A stretch of 64,000 nucleotides of DNA from Thioclava nitratireducens (GTDB lineage Bacteria; Pseudomonadota; Alphaproteobacteria; Rhodobacterales; Rhodobacteraceae), in contig NZ_CP019437.1 in NCBI RefSeq assembly GCF_001940525.2, positions 1,276,501 through 1,340,500 on the forward strand, written 5' to 3'. How positions within the stretch are numbered: the first letter of the stretch is position 1; every line of letters starts with the position of its first letter. The position numbers and the translations under genes are program-made. Shown piece by piece: positions 44,327 to 53,470 of this stretch. A model generated the notes under the pieces. The model searched no databases, was not told the DNA's origin, and saw only the letters and a program-made list of their open reading frames with translations.

Positions 44327-44983
44327 ATGACAACGATTTCCACACGCCCCATCGAGACCGCCGCCCATGATCGGCTGTACCGCACTTTGCGCCAGCAGAT
44401 CATGGTGGGGGAGTTGCTGCCGGGCACTGCGCTGACGTTGCGGGGTTTGGGCAAGCAATACGGTGTCTCCATGACCCCCGCGCGGGAGGCGCTGCGGCGG
44501 CTGGTTGCGGAAGGCGCGCTGACGCTGTCGAGTTCGGGGCGGGTAACCACGCCGGAGCTGTCCAACGAACGGATCGAGGAGCTGGCCGCGCTGCGGGCGC
44601 TGATCGAGCCGGAACTGTCGGCCCGTGCCCTGCCGCGCGCCCACCTCGCGCTGATCGACCGTCTCGGTGCGATCAACGTCGCCAATGCCGAGGCCGTCGC
44701 GAAACAGGATGCGGTCGGCTACATCCGCACCAACCTCGAATTCCACCGCACGCTCTATCTGCGCGCGCAGGCGCCCGCGATGCTCGCGGTGATCGAGACC
44801 GTCTGGCTGCAGCTGGGGCCGACGATGCGCGCGGTCTATACCAAGCTGCAGCGCAACGAGCCGCCGCGCCATCACCGGATGATTCTCTCCGCTCTGCGGG
44901 CGGGCGACGAACCGGCGCTGAGATTGGCCGTGCGCACCGATGTGACCCAGGGGTTGCGCCATCTGGCTCAGCGCGGGTGGTGA
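44327..44983 (+). CDS. GntR/FadR-family transcriptional regulator (FCD domain)
   Basis: A 218-residue regulator. The winged helix (10-75) includes LGKQYGVSMTPAREALRRL, and the FCD domain (85-215) has the metal-ligand-type residues in NLEFHRTLYL and RHHRMILSAL. Arg is used at a position where many family members have Ser-Arg-Thr (SMTPAREAL). Start chosen at ATG 44327, as the upstream frame overlaps the peptidase gene. A GTGATCACA palindrome lies just before it, shared with the sucC promoter region, which suggests but does not prove control of TCA-cycle genes. Confidence 0.87.
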   Translation: MTTISTRPIETAAHDRLYRTLRQQIMVGELLPGTALTLRGLGKQYGVSMTPAREALRRLVAEGALTLSSSGRVTTPELSNERIEELAALRALIEPELSARALPRAHLALIDRLGAINVANAEAVAKQDAVGYIRTNLEFHRTLYLRAQAPAMLAVIETVWLQLGPTMRAVYTKLQRNEPPRHHRMILSALRAGDEPALRLAVRTDVTQGLRHLAQRGW

Positions 44984-45032
44984 AACCGCCCCTGAAGCGG
45001 TGGGGAAGGTGGATAAAATCGGCCTGGGCGAC

Positions 45033-45061
45033 TTGACGCGAGGCGCCATTGGCCGTATTCC
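45033..45061 (+). promoter_or_regulatory. possible sigma-70 promoter of rpmB
   Basis: TTGACG, a 17-base spacer and TATTCC, giving a leader of about 100 bases before the rpmB ATG. Confidence 0.45.
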
Positions 45062-45165
45062 GCGCCAACAGATTTTCGGGCGCTGCCAAGCGGCGCCTTT
45101 TCATGTTGGGGCCGGGCGCGCGATTCGCGTAACTTCGGCCAGGTAAGAAACGAAGGAAGAATGCC

Positions 45166-45453
45166 ATGTCGCGCGTTTGCGAACTGACCGGCAAGGGCCC
45201 CACGACGGGCAACAAAGTGAGCCACGCGAACAACAAGTCGCGTCGTCGCTTCCTGCCGAACCTGAACGATGTTTCCCTGATCTCGGATACTCTGGGCCAG
45301 AGCTTCAAGCTGCGCGTTTCCGCAGCCGGCATGCGCTCGGTGGACCATCGCGGCGGTCTCGACGCGTTCCTCGCCAAGGCGAAGGATGCGGACCTCTCGG
45401 TGAACGCTCTGAAGATCAAGAAAGCGATCGCGAAAGCTCAGGCTGCCGCCTGA
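45166..45453 (+). CDS. rpmB: 50S ribosomal protein L28
   Basis: A 95-residue ribosomal protein with the L28 start [20 protein letters not shown] and [12 protein letters not shown]; the C-terminal extension seen in Alphaproteobacteria is present. AAGGAAG precedes the ATG and a strong terminator follows, so it is a single-gene unit. Confidence 0.97.
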   Translation: MSRVCELTGKGPTTGNKVSHANNKSRRRFLPNLNDVSLISDTLGQSFKLRVSAAGMRSVDHRGGLDAFLAKAKDADLSVNALKIKKAIAKAQAAA

Positions 45454-45478
45454 TCCCTTTCCGGATCGGAATTTTCGA

Positions 45479-45506
45479 AAACCCCGCGCCGAGGCGCGGG
45501 GTTTTT
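45479..45506 (+). terminator. Rho-independent terminator after rpmB
   Basis: CCCCGCGC, CGAG loop, GCGCGGGG, then TTTTTG; flanked by a matching A run upstream. Confidence 0.92.
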
Positions 45507-45566
45507 GCTTTGTTCGGCTGAACTGTCGCATTCCCATCGTCACATCCTCACGCTAGTGTGAGCGCC

Positions 45567-45920
45567 ATGTGGAGGACGCGCTTCAAGCTACTGATCGGGA
45601 TCGTCGCGGCGCTCGTGCTGGCCATGACCAGCATGACCATGGCGGTTGCGCGCGGGAAGGCGCGTGTCGCGGGCGAGGTGGTGATCTGCACCGGCTATGG
45701 CGTGACCACGATCAGCGTCGATGCCGATGGCAACCCGACTGGCCCCGTGCATCTCTGTCCCGACATGGTGCTGGCGATGATGGCCGCCGTCGCGGTCGCG
45801 CCGGCCCTGCCGACTCCGCCGCAGGGCGAGGGGCGCAGGCTGCAGACGGTCGAGCTCGAGAGCGCGCAGGCGCAGGCCTTCGTGGTGCCGCGCGCCCGTG
45901 GTCCGCCTGCAGCCGTCTGA
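45567..45920 (+). CDS. small exported or anchored protein of a copper-delivery pair
   Basis: A 117-residue protein with an N-terminal hydrophobic segment (about 8-28) and a short motif region VVICTGYGVTTISVDADG ending in HLCPDMV. The two cysteines and the VICTG...HLCP pattern resemble DUF2946-like proteins found near copper genes in Rhodobacterales; the likeness is from memory. It is followed after 39 bases by a PCu(A)C chaperone gene, which supports a role in copper handling. A GTG nine bases earlier is an alternative start. Confidence 0.7.
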   Translation: MWRTRFKLLIGIVAALVLAMTSMTMAVARGKARVAGEVVICTGYGVTTISVDADGNPTGPVHLCPDMVLAMMAAVAVAPALPTPPQGEGRRLQTVELESAQAQAFVVPRARGPPAAV

Positions 45921-45959
45921 TCCCCAGCCTTCAGACGAATACACCCTCAGGAGACATGA

Positions 45960-46520
45960 ATGATCCGCAAATACCTGATGAGCGCGGCGCTGATCGCCGT
46001 CGCTCTCCCCGCCTTCGCCGCTGACCAGATCCAGATCATCGACCCTTATGTCCGGGTCTCGACCCCGATGTCGAAATCGGCGGCGGCCTTCATGGAGATC
46101 AAGAACATCTCCGATCTCGACGACCGGCTCGTCTCGGTCAGCTCGAACGTTGCCGCGCGTGTCGAACTGCATACGCACAAGCAGGGGCCGAACGGCGCGA
46201 TGCAGATGCTCGAAGTCAAGGAAGGCTTCGAGGTTCCCGCCAAGGGCGAGCATGTCCTGCAGCGCGGCGGCGATCACGTCATGTTCATGGGGCTGAAGCA
46301 GTCGCTCCATCAGGGTGACATGGTCACGCTCAATCTGCGTTTCGAGAAAACCGGACTGATGGTCGTCGACGTCCCGGTCGATCTCAGCCGCGATCAGCCG
46401 ACCGAGACTGCGCAGGATCCCGCGCCTGTCTCCACACCGGAGATTTCACATGAAGACGTGACCCACGGCGAGCCGGAACATACCGAGCCCACCATGGATA
46501 AGAAAGAAGGCGATATGTAA
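45960..46520 (+). CDS. copper chaperone PCu(A)C
   Basis: A 186-residue periplasmic protein. The signal peptide ends PAFA-A at about residue 20. The core (25-140) matches PCu(A)C proteins, with copper-binding residues in ELHTHKQ, AMQML and DHVMFMGL, the latter being the HxM pair. The tail from about 145 is acidic and His-rich and may hold extra copper. These proteins deliver Cu(I) to the CuA or CuB site of cytochrome oxidase, for which ctaD lies at about 11 kb. GGAGA precedes the ATG. Confidence 0.93.
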   Translation: MIRKYLMSAALIAVALPAFAADQIQIIDPYVRVSTPMSKSAAAFMEIKNISDLDDRLVSVSSNVAARVELHTHKQGPNGAMQMLEVKEGFEVPAKGEHVLQRGGDHVMFMGLKQSLHQGDMVTLNLRFEKTGLMVVDVPVDLSRDQPTETAQDPAPVSTPEISHEDVTHGEPEHTEPTMDKKEGDM

Positions 46521-46537
46521 GCCGGGCAGGGCGGCGC

Positions 46538-47524
46538 TCAGCCGCCCAGCTGCTCCAGCATCACAGCCGCAGCTGCAGAGGCCGCGCTTTCACCGCTGGC
46601 CACCGCGTCGCCCAACTCGCGCATTTTCGCCCGGATCTCCGGATCCCGGCGCAACCGCGCGAGGAGCCCCTCGCGGACCTCAGCCTCGAACCAGTGCCGC
46701 GCCTGCTCGGCGCGGCGCTGATCGAAATGCCCGTTCGCGCGGCGCCATTCGGCTAGCGCGGTCATTTCTTCCCATGCTTTCTCCAGCCCGTTCTCCTCCA
46801 TGGCCGAGACCGGCAGCGCCTTCGGGAAACCCTCGGGGTCCTGCGGGCGCTTGCGCAGCAGCCGCAGCGCGCCCGCGTAATCCGAGACCGTCCGCATGGC
46901 GGCCGGTTTCAGATCGCCATCCGCCTTGTTCACCAAGATCAGGTCGGCCATCTCCATGATGCCGCGCTTGACGCCCTGCAGCTCGTCGCCGCCAGCCGGG
47001 GCCATCAGCAGAACGAACAGGTCGACCATCTCGGCTACCAGCGTCTCGGACTGGCCGACGCCCACGGTCTCTATCAGGACGACGTCGAAGCCCGCCGCCT
47101 CGCAGAGGCTCACCGCTTCGCGGGTGCGTCGCGCGACGCCGCCGAGATGCGCTTGTGAGGGCGAGGGGCGGATGAAGGCGTTGGGATCGCGCGACAGACG
47201 TTCCATACGGGTCTTGTCACCGAGGATCGAGCCGCCGGAGCGGGCCGAGGACGGATCGACCGCCAGCACGGCGACCTTCAACCCCTTGCCGGTCAGCATC
47301 ATCCCGAAGGCTTCGATGAAGGTCGATTTGCCCACTCCCGGCGTGCCCGAAAGCCCGATCCGCAGCGCCTGACGCCCTTCACCTGCGAGCGTATCGAGCA
47401 GTTCGACCGCCTGCGCGCGATGCTCCGCCCGCCCGGATTCCACCAGCGTGATCGCACGCGCCAGAGCGCGACGATCGGAGGCGAGAATGCGCGGAGCGAG
47501 GTCGGCGGGGCTTTGATCGGTCAT
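46538..47524 (-). CDS. meaB: methylmalonyl-CoA mutase-associated GTPase
   Basis: A 328-residue G3E-family GTPase that protects and reloads methylmalonyl-CoA mutase. Walker A is [10 protein letters not shown] near residue 60, then [28 protein letters not shown] and VNKAD. The C-terminal helical arm is present. Start at ATG 47524; the frame to 47569 is not needed. The mutase genes themselves are not in the window. It is convergent with the PCu(A)C gene. Confidence 0.94.
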   Translation of the reverse strand: MTDQSPADLAPRILASDRRALARAITLVESGRAEHRAQAVELLDTLAGEGRQALRIGLSGTPGVGKSTFIEAFGMMLTGKGLKVAVLAVDPSSARSGGSILGDKTRMERLSRDPNAFIRPSPSQAHLGGVARRTREAVSLCEAAGFDVVLIETVGVGQSETLVAEMVDLFVLLMAPAGGDELQGVKRGIMEMADLILVNKADGDLKPAAMRTVSDYAGALRLLRKRPQDPEGFPKALPVSAMEENGLEKAWEEMTALAEWRRANGHFDQRRAEQARHWFEAEVREGLLARLRRDPEIRAKMRELGDAVASGESAASAAAAVMLEQLGG

Positions 47525-47654
47525 CGGCAGGCTTTCGCTGATTTTGGGTGTTCGTGTCAAAAATGACATCAGACGTGAAGACTTATCGGTTACTTGCCTG
47601 CACCCTGCGACCTATGTCCAGAGCGAATGGGAAATTCCTGACAAGAGGATACCA

Positions 47655-48407
47655 ATGAGATTTCTATCGAGCCTTTCGTCGCGCCCGGTGGCTGCGATCC
47701 TGAGCGCAGCGTTGCTAGTCGCGCCCTTGGGCACGGCGCCGGCGCGCGCCGATCAGAGCGACAAGATCGTCTTCGACGTGGTGCTCAAGGGCATCCGCGC
47801 GGGTGAGCTGGCGATCAACGGCAAGATCACCGACGGTGCCTATGGCGCGAACGGCGTGTTGCAGACGGCGGGCCTCGTGGGGCTGCTGCGGAAAATCAAG
47901 TTTTCGGCCAGTGTCTCCGGCCTCTATGACGGTCAGAAGTTCACCCCGATGAAATATTCAGAGGTCGACGACGCACCGGGACGCAAGTCCAAGCACCAGA
48001 TCATCTACAAAAACGGCACGCCGGTTTCCGTCAGTCAGCAGCCACCGCGCAAGCCCTCGCCCCGGGATGTCGATCCCGCGAAACAGGGCGGCACGGTCGA
48101 CCCGCTGACGGCGCTCTATGCGGTGCTGCGCGACGTGCCGCGCGACGAGGCCTGCAAGCTCGACGTGAAGATGTATGACGGCGCGCGGCGCTCGCAGGTG
48201 CGGCTCTTCGAGCCCAAGCCCGATGGCAAGAACATCGTCTGTTCGGGCGAATATCGCCGCCTCGCGGGCTTCTCCGAGAAGGACATGAAGGAAAAGTCCC
48301 GCTTCGCCTTCACCCTCTATTACGAGCCGAGCCCGAATGGCGGTTTGCAGGTCGACAAGATCGAGACCGACACGCTCTATGGAAAAGGTCGTCTCACTCG
48401 GCAATAA
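47655..48407 (+). CDS. DUF3108 domain-containing exported protein
   Basis: A 250-residue periplasmic protein. The signal peptide ends PARA-D at about residue 32. The rest is the DUF3108 beta-fold with FDVVLKGIRAGELAINGKI at the start of the domain and DPLTALYAVLRDVP in the middle, both typical. The function is unknown; an outer-membrane or lipid role is often guessed. hrpB begins eight bases after its stop. Confidence 0.88.
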   Translation: MRFLSSLSSRPVAAILSAALLVAPLGTAPARADQSDKIVFDVVLKGIRAGELAINGKITDGAYGANGVLQTAGLVGLLRKIKFSASVSGLYDGQKFTPMKYSEVDDAPGRKSKHQIIYKNGTPVSVSQQPPRKPSPRDVDPAKQGGTVDPLTALYAVLRDVPRDEACKLDVKMYDGARRSQVRLFEPKPDGKNIVCSGEYRRLAGFSEKDMKEKSRFAFTLYYEPSPNGGLQVDKIETDTLYGKGRLTRQ

Positions 48408-48414
48408 GGGGCGG

Positions 48415-50865
48415 GTGAACACAGACCGCCTTTCCCTTCCTATCGACGTGGTGCTGCCCGATCTGCGGGCGGCGCTGTCATCGCATGGCCGCGCGGTGCT
48501 GATGGCGCCGCCGGGCGCGGGCAAGACGACCCGCGTGCCCCTCGCGCTCTTGGACCAGATTGAGGGCGGAATCGTCATGCTGGAGCCGCGCCGCCTGGCC
48601 GCGCGCGCTGCCGCCGAGCGGATGGCGGAGACTTTGGGCGAAAAGGTCGGCGAGACGGTCGGCTACCGCATCCGGGGCGAGGCGAAGGTCTCGAAATCCA
48701 CGCGGATAGAGGTCGTTACTGAAGGCATCCTGACGCGCGTGCTGCAATCCGACCCGGAATTGACCGGCATCGGTTGCGTGATCTTCGACGAATTCCATGA
48801 ACGCTCGCTGAACGCAGACTTGGGGCTGGCGCTGACATGGGAGGTGCGCGGCGCGCTCAGGCCCGATCTGGCGCTGGTGGTGATGTCGGCCACGCTCGAT
48901 GCAGAGCCGGTGGCGGCATTGCTCGACGACGCGCCGATCGTGGTGTCCGAGGGGCGGGCCTTTCCGGTCGAGACGCGCTGGTTGGATCGTCCGGTGGACA
49001 GTTCGATGCGGTTTGAGGCCGCGATGGCCGGGCTGATCACCGAGGCCGCGGAGGCCACCGACGGGAGCCTTCTGGCCTTCCTGCCGGGCGAGGGCGAGAT
49101 TCGCCGCGTCGAAGGGCTGCTGAAGGGCCGCTTGGCCGATGACATCGCGATCCGCCCGCTGTTCGGCGCGATGGAATTCGCCGCCCAACGCGCCGCCATC
49201 GCGCCCGCGCCCTCGGGCCGGAAACTGGTGCTCGCCACAGCCATAGCGGAAACCTCTCTGACCATCGAAGACACCCGCGTCGTGATCGACGGCGGCCGCG
49301 CACGCCGGGCGCGGTTCGACCCGGGCTCTGGCATGGCGAGGCTGGTCACCGAACCCGTCTCCCGCGCCGAGGCCGAGCAGCGCCGGGGCCGCGCGGGCCG
49401 CGTGGCCGAGGGCATCTGCTACCGGCTCTGGACCAAGGGCGCGGAAGGCGCGCTGCCCGCCTTCGCCCCGCCCGAGATCGAGGTCGCCGACCTGACCGGA
49501 CTTGCGCTGGAACTCGCGGTCTGGGGCACCGATGGTGGCGATCTGGCTTTCCTGACGCCGCCGCCTGCACCTGCGATGGCCGAGGCGCGCGCTTTGCTGG
49601 AAGAACTCGGCGCGCTGAAATCGGGGCTGATCACGGAACACGGGCGCAAGCTCGCCAAACTGCCGCTGCACCCGCGCCTCGGGCACATGCTGCTGACCGC
49701 GGGCCCCGAGGCGGCACCGCTTGCTGCCCTTCTGGCCGAACGCGATCCGCTGCGTGGCGCGCCCGCTGACCTGACGCTGCGCCTCAGCGCAATTCGCGAC
49801 CCGAAGCGCTTGGAGGCGCACCACCCCTATACGCCCCATCGCGGCACAATCGAGCGTATCCGATCCGAGGCGAAGCGGCTGGCCCGCCTCGCCACTGCAG
49901 CGCCCGAGACCTATTCCTCCGCCGAGCAACTCGCGCTCGCTTACCCTGACCGTGTGGGGCTTCGCCGCAAGGGGGACGCGCCGCGCTACGTGCTCTCGGG
50001 CGGCAAAGGGGCGGTGGTGGCCGAAGGCGATCCGCTGGGCGCGCAACGCCTCATCGTGGTGAGCGATCTAGACGGCGATCCGCGCGAGGCGAAAGTGCGC
50101 CAAGGCATCGCGATCTCCGAGGCCGAGCTTCGTCGCCTCTACGCGGATCAGATCGCATGGCAGGATGTCTGCGACTGGTCCAAGCGAGAGGGCCGCGTGA
50201 TCGCGCGCAAGCAGGAGCGGTTCGGCGCGCTGGTCCTCGACGATCGCGTGTGGAAAGACGCCCCGCGCGAGGCGGTAGCGCAAGGCGCGCTGGCAGGATT
50301 GCGCCAGATCGGCCTGCCGATGAGCGCGGCGGCGCGCCGGCTGCAGGCGCGGGTGGAGCTGCTGCGCGGGCAGGGGGCCGATCTGCCCGATTTCTCCGAT
50401 GAGGGGCTTTTGGCCTCCGCCGAGAACTGGCTTCTGCCCTATCTCGGCAAGGCGAGGACCGAGGCCGACCTGCGCAAGCTCGACCTCACCGATCCGCTGC
50501 GCGCAGCGCTCGACTGGGAGCAGATGCAGCTGGTGGACCGTCTTGCCCCCGCGCATTTCGAAACTCCGCTCGGCCGTCGTGTGCCCATTGACTACGCTGG
50601 CGAGGCGCCGGGCATCGAGATCCGTCTGCAGGAGATGTTCGGCGTCACCACCCATCCGACGGTCGGCCCGAAACGCCTGCCGCTCAGGATCACGCTGCTG
50701 TCACCCGGCCACAAACCCATTCAGGTCACGATGGACCTGCCCGGGTTCTGGGAGGGCTCTTACGCCGATGTGCGCAAGGATATGCGAGGGCGCTACCCCA
50801 AGCACCCGTGGCCCGAGGACCCGCGCGAGGCCGATCCGACGCTGCGGGCGAAGCCGCGCAAGTGA
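48415..50865 (+). CDS. hrpB: ATP-dependent helicase HrpB
   Basis: An 816-residue DEAH-type helicase. Walker A is APPGAGKTTRVP near residue 40, the DEAH box reads DEFHERSLN, then VMSATLD, TSLTIEDTRVVIDGG and QRRGRAGR. The C-terminal HrpB-specific domain ends with WPEDPREADPTLRAKPRK. I start at GTG 48415, with AAGGGG just upstream and normal length; an ATG at 48379 would overlap the DUF3108 gene by 29 bases. Its cellular role is not settled. Confidence 0.92.
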   Translation: MNTDRLSLPIDVVLPDLRAALSSHGRAVLMAPPGAGKTTRVPLALLDQIEGGIVMLEPRRLAARAAAERMAETLGEKVGETVGYRIRGEAKVSKSTRIEVVTEGILTRVLQSDPELTGIGCVIFDEFHERSLNADLGLALTWEVRGALRPDLALVVMSATLDAEPVAALLDDAPIVVSEGRAFPVETRWLDRPVDSSMRFEAAMAGLITEAAEATDGSLLAFLPGEGEIRRVEGLLKGRLADDIAIRPLFGAMEFAAQRAAIAPAPSGRKLVLATAIAETSLTIEDTRVVIDGGRARRARFDPGSGMARLVTEPVSRAEAEQRRGRAGRVAEGICYRLWTKGAEGALPAFAPPEIEVADLTGLALELAVWGTDGGDLAFLTPPPAPAMAEARALLEELGALKSGLITEHGRKLAKLPLHPRLGHMLLTAGPEAAPLAALLAERDPLRGAPADLTLRLSAIRDPKRLEAHHPYTPHRGTIERIRSEAKRLARLATAAPETYSSAEQLALAYPDRVGLRRKGDAPRYVLSGGKGAVVAEGDPLGAQRLIVVSDLDGDPREAKVRQGIAISEAELRRLYADQIAWQDVCDWSKREGRVIARKQERFGALVLDDRVWKDAPREAVAQGALAGLRQIGLPMSAAARRLQARVELLRGQGADLPDFSDEGLLASAENWLLPYLGKARTEADLRKLDLTDPLRAALDWEQMQLVDRLAPAHFETPLGRRVPIDYAGEAPGIEIRLQEMFGVTTHPTVGPKRLPLRITLLSPGHKPIQVTMDLPGFWEGSYADVRKDMRGRYPKHPWPEDPREADPTLRAKPRK

Positions 50866-50937
50866 ACCATGCGCATCGCGCGGATTGACCCTACGAGAGG
50901 CTTTCGCGCATATGGCGCGAGGCAATGAGGGAAAACC

Positions 50938-51441
50938 ATGACCGAAACACTGACCTTCGAGGACCGCAAGCGCCTCGAGATGACCGTGCTGATGACGCCC
51001 GATCAGGCGAATTTTTCGGGCAAGGTGCATGGCGGCGCGCTGCTGAACTGGCTCGACCGGGTCGCGTTCTCGCTCGCCTCACGCTACTCGCAGCGCTACG
51101 CGGTGACGCTGTCGGTCGACCAGGTGACCTTCCAGCAACCGATCAACGTGGGCGAGCTGGTAACTTTTCGCGCCAGCGTGAACCATACGGGCCGCACCTC
51201 GATGGAGATCGGCATCCGCGTCGAAGCCGAGAACATCACCGCGGGCACGCGGCGACACACGAACAGCTGCTATTTCACGATGGTCGCGGTGGATGAAAAC
51301 GGAAAACCCGCAGAGGTGCCGACCTTGAAGCCCGACACGGACGAGGAACGCCACCGCTGGCGCGCCGCCGAACTCCGCCGGGAACTGCGCCGTGAATTCG
51401 CCGCGAAGATGGATGCGGCTGCGGATCACGGCGAGGGCTAA
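50938..51441 (+). CDS. acyl-CoA thioesterase (hotdog fold)
   Basis: A 167-residue thioesterase of the YciA/BFIT type. The conserved active-site region is PDQANFSGKVHGGALLNWLD, with Asn and His of the family; later conserved segments are VTFQQPINVGELV and SMEIGIRVEAEN. A charged helical tail of about 40 residues follows. It cleaves acyl-CoA thioesters; the chain length preferred is unknown. It ends at a bidirectional terminator facing lpdA. Confidence 0.9.
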   Translation: MTETLTFEDRKRLEMTVLMTPDQANFSGKVHGGALLNWLDRVAFSLASRYSQRYAVTLSVDQVTFQQPINVGELVTFRASVNHTGRTSMEIGIRVEAENITAGTRRHTNSCYFTMVAVDENGKPAEVPTLKPDTDEERHRWRAAELRRELRREFAAKMDAAADHGEG

Positions 51442-51483
51442 GCCTGAGCTCGTGACCGGAGTTCGGGCCACCGCGCCAAACGA

Positions 51484-51509
51484 AAAGGGCGCCCCGCGGG
51501 GCGCCCTTT
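51484..51509. terminator. bidirectional terminator between the thioesterase gene and lpdA
   Basis: AAAGGGCGCC and GGCGCCCTTT form a ten-base-pair stem with a six-base loop; T or A runs lie on both sides, so it can stop transcription from either direction. Confidence 0.85.
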
Positions 51510-51534
51510 CGCGTTTCTCTCGACCCTTGGCCGA

Positions 51535-52923
51535 TCAGGCGTGGATCGCGCCGTCGCCGCAGGCCAGTGCGGCTTCGCGAACGGCCTCGGAGAAGGTCGG
51601 GTGAGCGTGGCAGGTCAGCGCCACGTCCTGTGCCGAGGCGCCGAATTCCATCGCCACGCAGATTTCGTGGATCAGGTCGCCCGCGCCCGGGCCGATGATG
51701 TGGCAGCCGAGGATGCGGTCGGTTTCCTTGTCCGCGATCAGCTTCACGAAGCCGTCCGACTGGAACACGGCCTTGGCGCGGCCATTGCCCATGAAGGAGA
51801 ACTTGCCGACCTTGTAGGCGCGACCGTCCTGCTTGAGCGCCTCTTCGGTCTGACCGACCGAGGCGACTTCCGGGCTGGTGTAGATCACGCTCGGGATCAC
51901 TTCGTAGTTCACGTGACCATGCTTGCCCGCGATGACTTCGGCAACAGCCATGCCTTCGTCCTCGGCCTTGTGGGCGAGCATCGGGCCGGTGACCGCGTCA
52001 CCGATCGCGTAGATGCCCTTGGCGGTGGTCTGCCAGTGCGCGTCAGTCTTCACCTGACCGCGCGGCAGCATCTCGACGCCGACGCCCTCAAGCCCCAGAC
52101 CGTCGGTATAGGGCTTGCGGCCGGTCGCGACGAGGACGGTCTCGGCCTCGATCGACGCGTTGCTCTCATCCTTGCGCAGCTGGTAGTTCACCGTGGCCTT
52201 GCCGTTCTTCACGTCGACGCTCTGGACGGCGGCGCCCATGACGAATTTCAGTCCCTGCTTGGTCAGGATCTTCTGGAAGTTCTTCGAGACCTCGCCGTCC
52301 ATGCCGGGGGTGATTGCGTCGAGATATTCCACGACGGTGACATCCGCGCCGAGACGAGCATAGACCGAGCCCATTTCCAGACCGATGACGCCCGCGCCGA
52401 TCACGACCATCGACTTCGGGATCTTGTTCAACGACAGCGCGCCGGTCGAGGTCACGACGGTTTTCTCGTCGATCTCGATGCCCGGCAGCGACGACGGCTC
52501 GGAGCCGGTGGCGATCACGATCGACTTGGCGTTATGGACGTCGTCGCCCACTTTCACCTTGCCGGCCTCGGGGATCGAACCCCAGCCCTTGATCCAGTCG
52601 ATCTTGTTCTTCTTGAACAGGAACTCGATGCCCTTGGTGTTGCCGTCGATGACTTCCTGCTTGTAGGTCAGCATCTGCTTCCAATCGACCGAAGGCGATT
52701 TGCCCTTCAGGCCCATCTTGGCGAAGTTATGCTCGGCTTCGTGCAGCTCGTGGGTGGCGTGCAGCAGCGCCTTGGACGGGATGCAGCCCACGTTGAGGCA
52801 GGTGCCGCCGAGGCTTTCGCGGCCTTCGACACAGGCGGTCTTCAGGCCCAGCTGGGCGCAGCGGATGGCGCAGACATAGCCGCCCGGGCCGCCGCCGATC
52901 ACGATCACATCATAGTCAGCCAT
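51535..52923 (-). CDS. lpdA: dihydrolipoyl dehydrogenase (E3)
   Basis: A 462-residue flavoprotein that reoxidises the lipoyl groups of 2-oxoacid dehydrogenases with NAD. FAD binding is [16 protein letters not shown] (9-24), the redox disulfide is C42/C47 in [16 protein letters not shown] binding is [13 protein letters not shown], and the catalytic His-Glu pair is in [13 protein letters not shown]. It is the last gene of the sucA-sucB-MAPEG-lpdA run on the minus strand and serves the SucA-SucB complex. Confidence 0.96.
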   Translation of the reverse strand: MADYDVIVIGGGPGGYVCAIRCAQLGLKTACVEGRESLGGTCLNVGCIPSKALLHATHELHEAEHNFAKMGLKGKSPSVDWKQMLTYKQEVIDGNTKGIEFLFKKNKIDWIKGWGSIPEAGKVKVGDDVHNAKSIVIATGSEPSSLPGIEIDEKTVVTSTGALSLNKIPKSMVVIGAGVIGLEMGSVYARLGADVTVVEYLDAITPGMDGEVSKNFQKILTKQGLKFVMGAAVQSVDVKNGKATVNYQLRKDESNASIEAETVLVATGRKPYTDGLGLEGVGVEMLPRGQVKTDAHWQTTAKGIYAIGDAVTGPMLAHKAEDEGMAVAEVIAGKHGHVNYEVIPSVIYTSPEVASVGQTEEALKQDGRAYKVGKFSFMGNGRAKAVFQSDGFVKLIADKETDRILGCHIIGPGAGDLIHEICVAMEFGASAQDVALTCHAHPTFSEAVREAALACGDGAIHA

Positions 52924-52971
52924 TGTTCTTGCTCCTTGGGTTGGGGCGCGAGGAGGCCTCGCGCCGGGAGG

Positions 52972-53364
52972 TCAGATCAGCGCGGCAATCGCCAGCGCCA
53001 GAATTGCGAAGAAGGAAAAGCCCCAGATGAGCGAGCGCCACGGCACCCAGCCCAGCAGATAGGACGGAATGTAGAGGAGCCGCGCGATCAGGAAGATCCA
53101 GGCGAAGGCCACGGTGGCGGCGCTCGATTGTCCGGTCAGTCCGATGACCAGCGCGACGGGGGCGAAGAGAATGAGCCCCTCGAAGGAGTTGTTCATCGCG
53201 CGCTGCAGCCGTCCGAGCAGGGTCGAGATCGGCGGCGGCGTCTTGTCGCGCGGGGAAACGGGGTATTTTGTGCCGAGCTCGGTATTGGCCTTCACCGAAT
53301 ACGCCACCATCAGCCCCAGATGGAGCAGGATCGCGAGTATGAGCACGGTCAGTTCGGGGGTCAT
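52972..53364 (-). CDS. MAPEG family membrane protein
   Basis: A 130-residue protein with four hydrophobic helices and the MAPEG core RAMNNSFEGLILFAPVALV, with ARLLYIPSYLLGWVPWRSLIW near the C-terminus. Eukaryotic relatives are glutathione-dependent; the role of bacterial ones is unclear. GGGAG before ATG 53364 sets the start. It lies between sucB and lpdA, a usual spot in Rhodobacterales. Confidence 0.9.
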   Translation of the reverse strand: MTPELTVLILAILLHLGLMVAYSVKANTELGTKYPVSPRDKTPPPISTLLGRLQRAMNNSFEGLILFAPVALVIGLTGQSSAATVAFAWIFLIARLLYIPSYLLGWVPWRSLIWGFSFFAILALAIAALI

Positions 53365-53382
53365 CGGTCGCTCCCGGAGGTG

Positions 53383-53429
53383 AGGGAGGCCCGGGGGCTG
53401 TCTGCCCCCCGGACCCCCGAGGATATTTA
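53383..53429 (-). repeat. intergenic repeat copy B (TAAATATCCTCGGGGG type)
   Basis: On the minus strand TAAATATCCTCGGGGG, a hairpin with CCGGGGGG / CCCCCGG, then CAGACAGCCCCC and GGGCCTCC. Shares head and tail with copy A at 30908-30967. It lies between sucB and the MAPEG gene, oriented with transcription. Confidence 0.7.
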
Positions 53430-53470
53430 GCAAGAGCGAAGGGGCAGGGGATGCCGCCTTCGTTCCGGTC

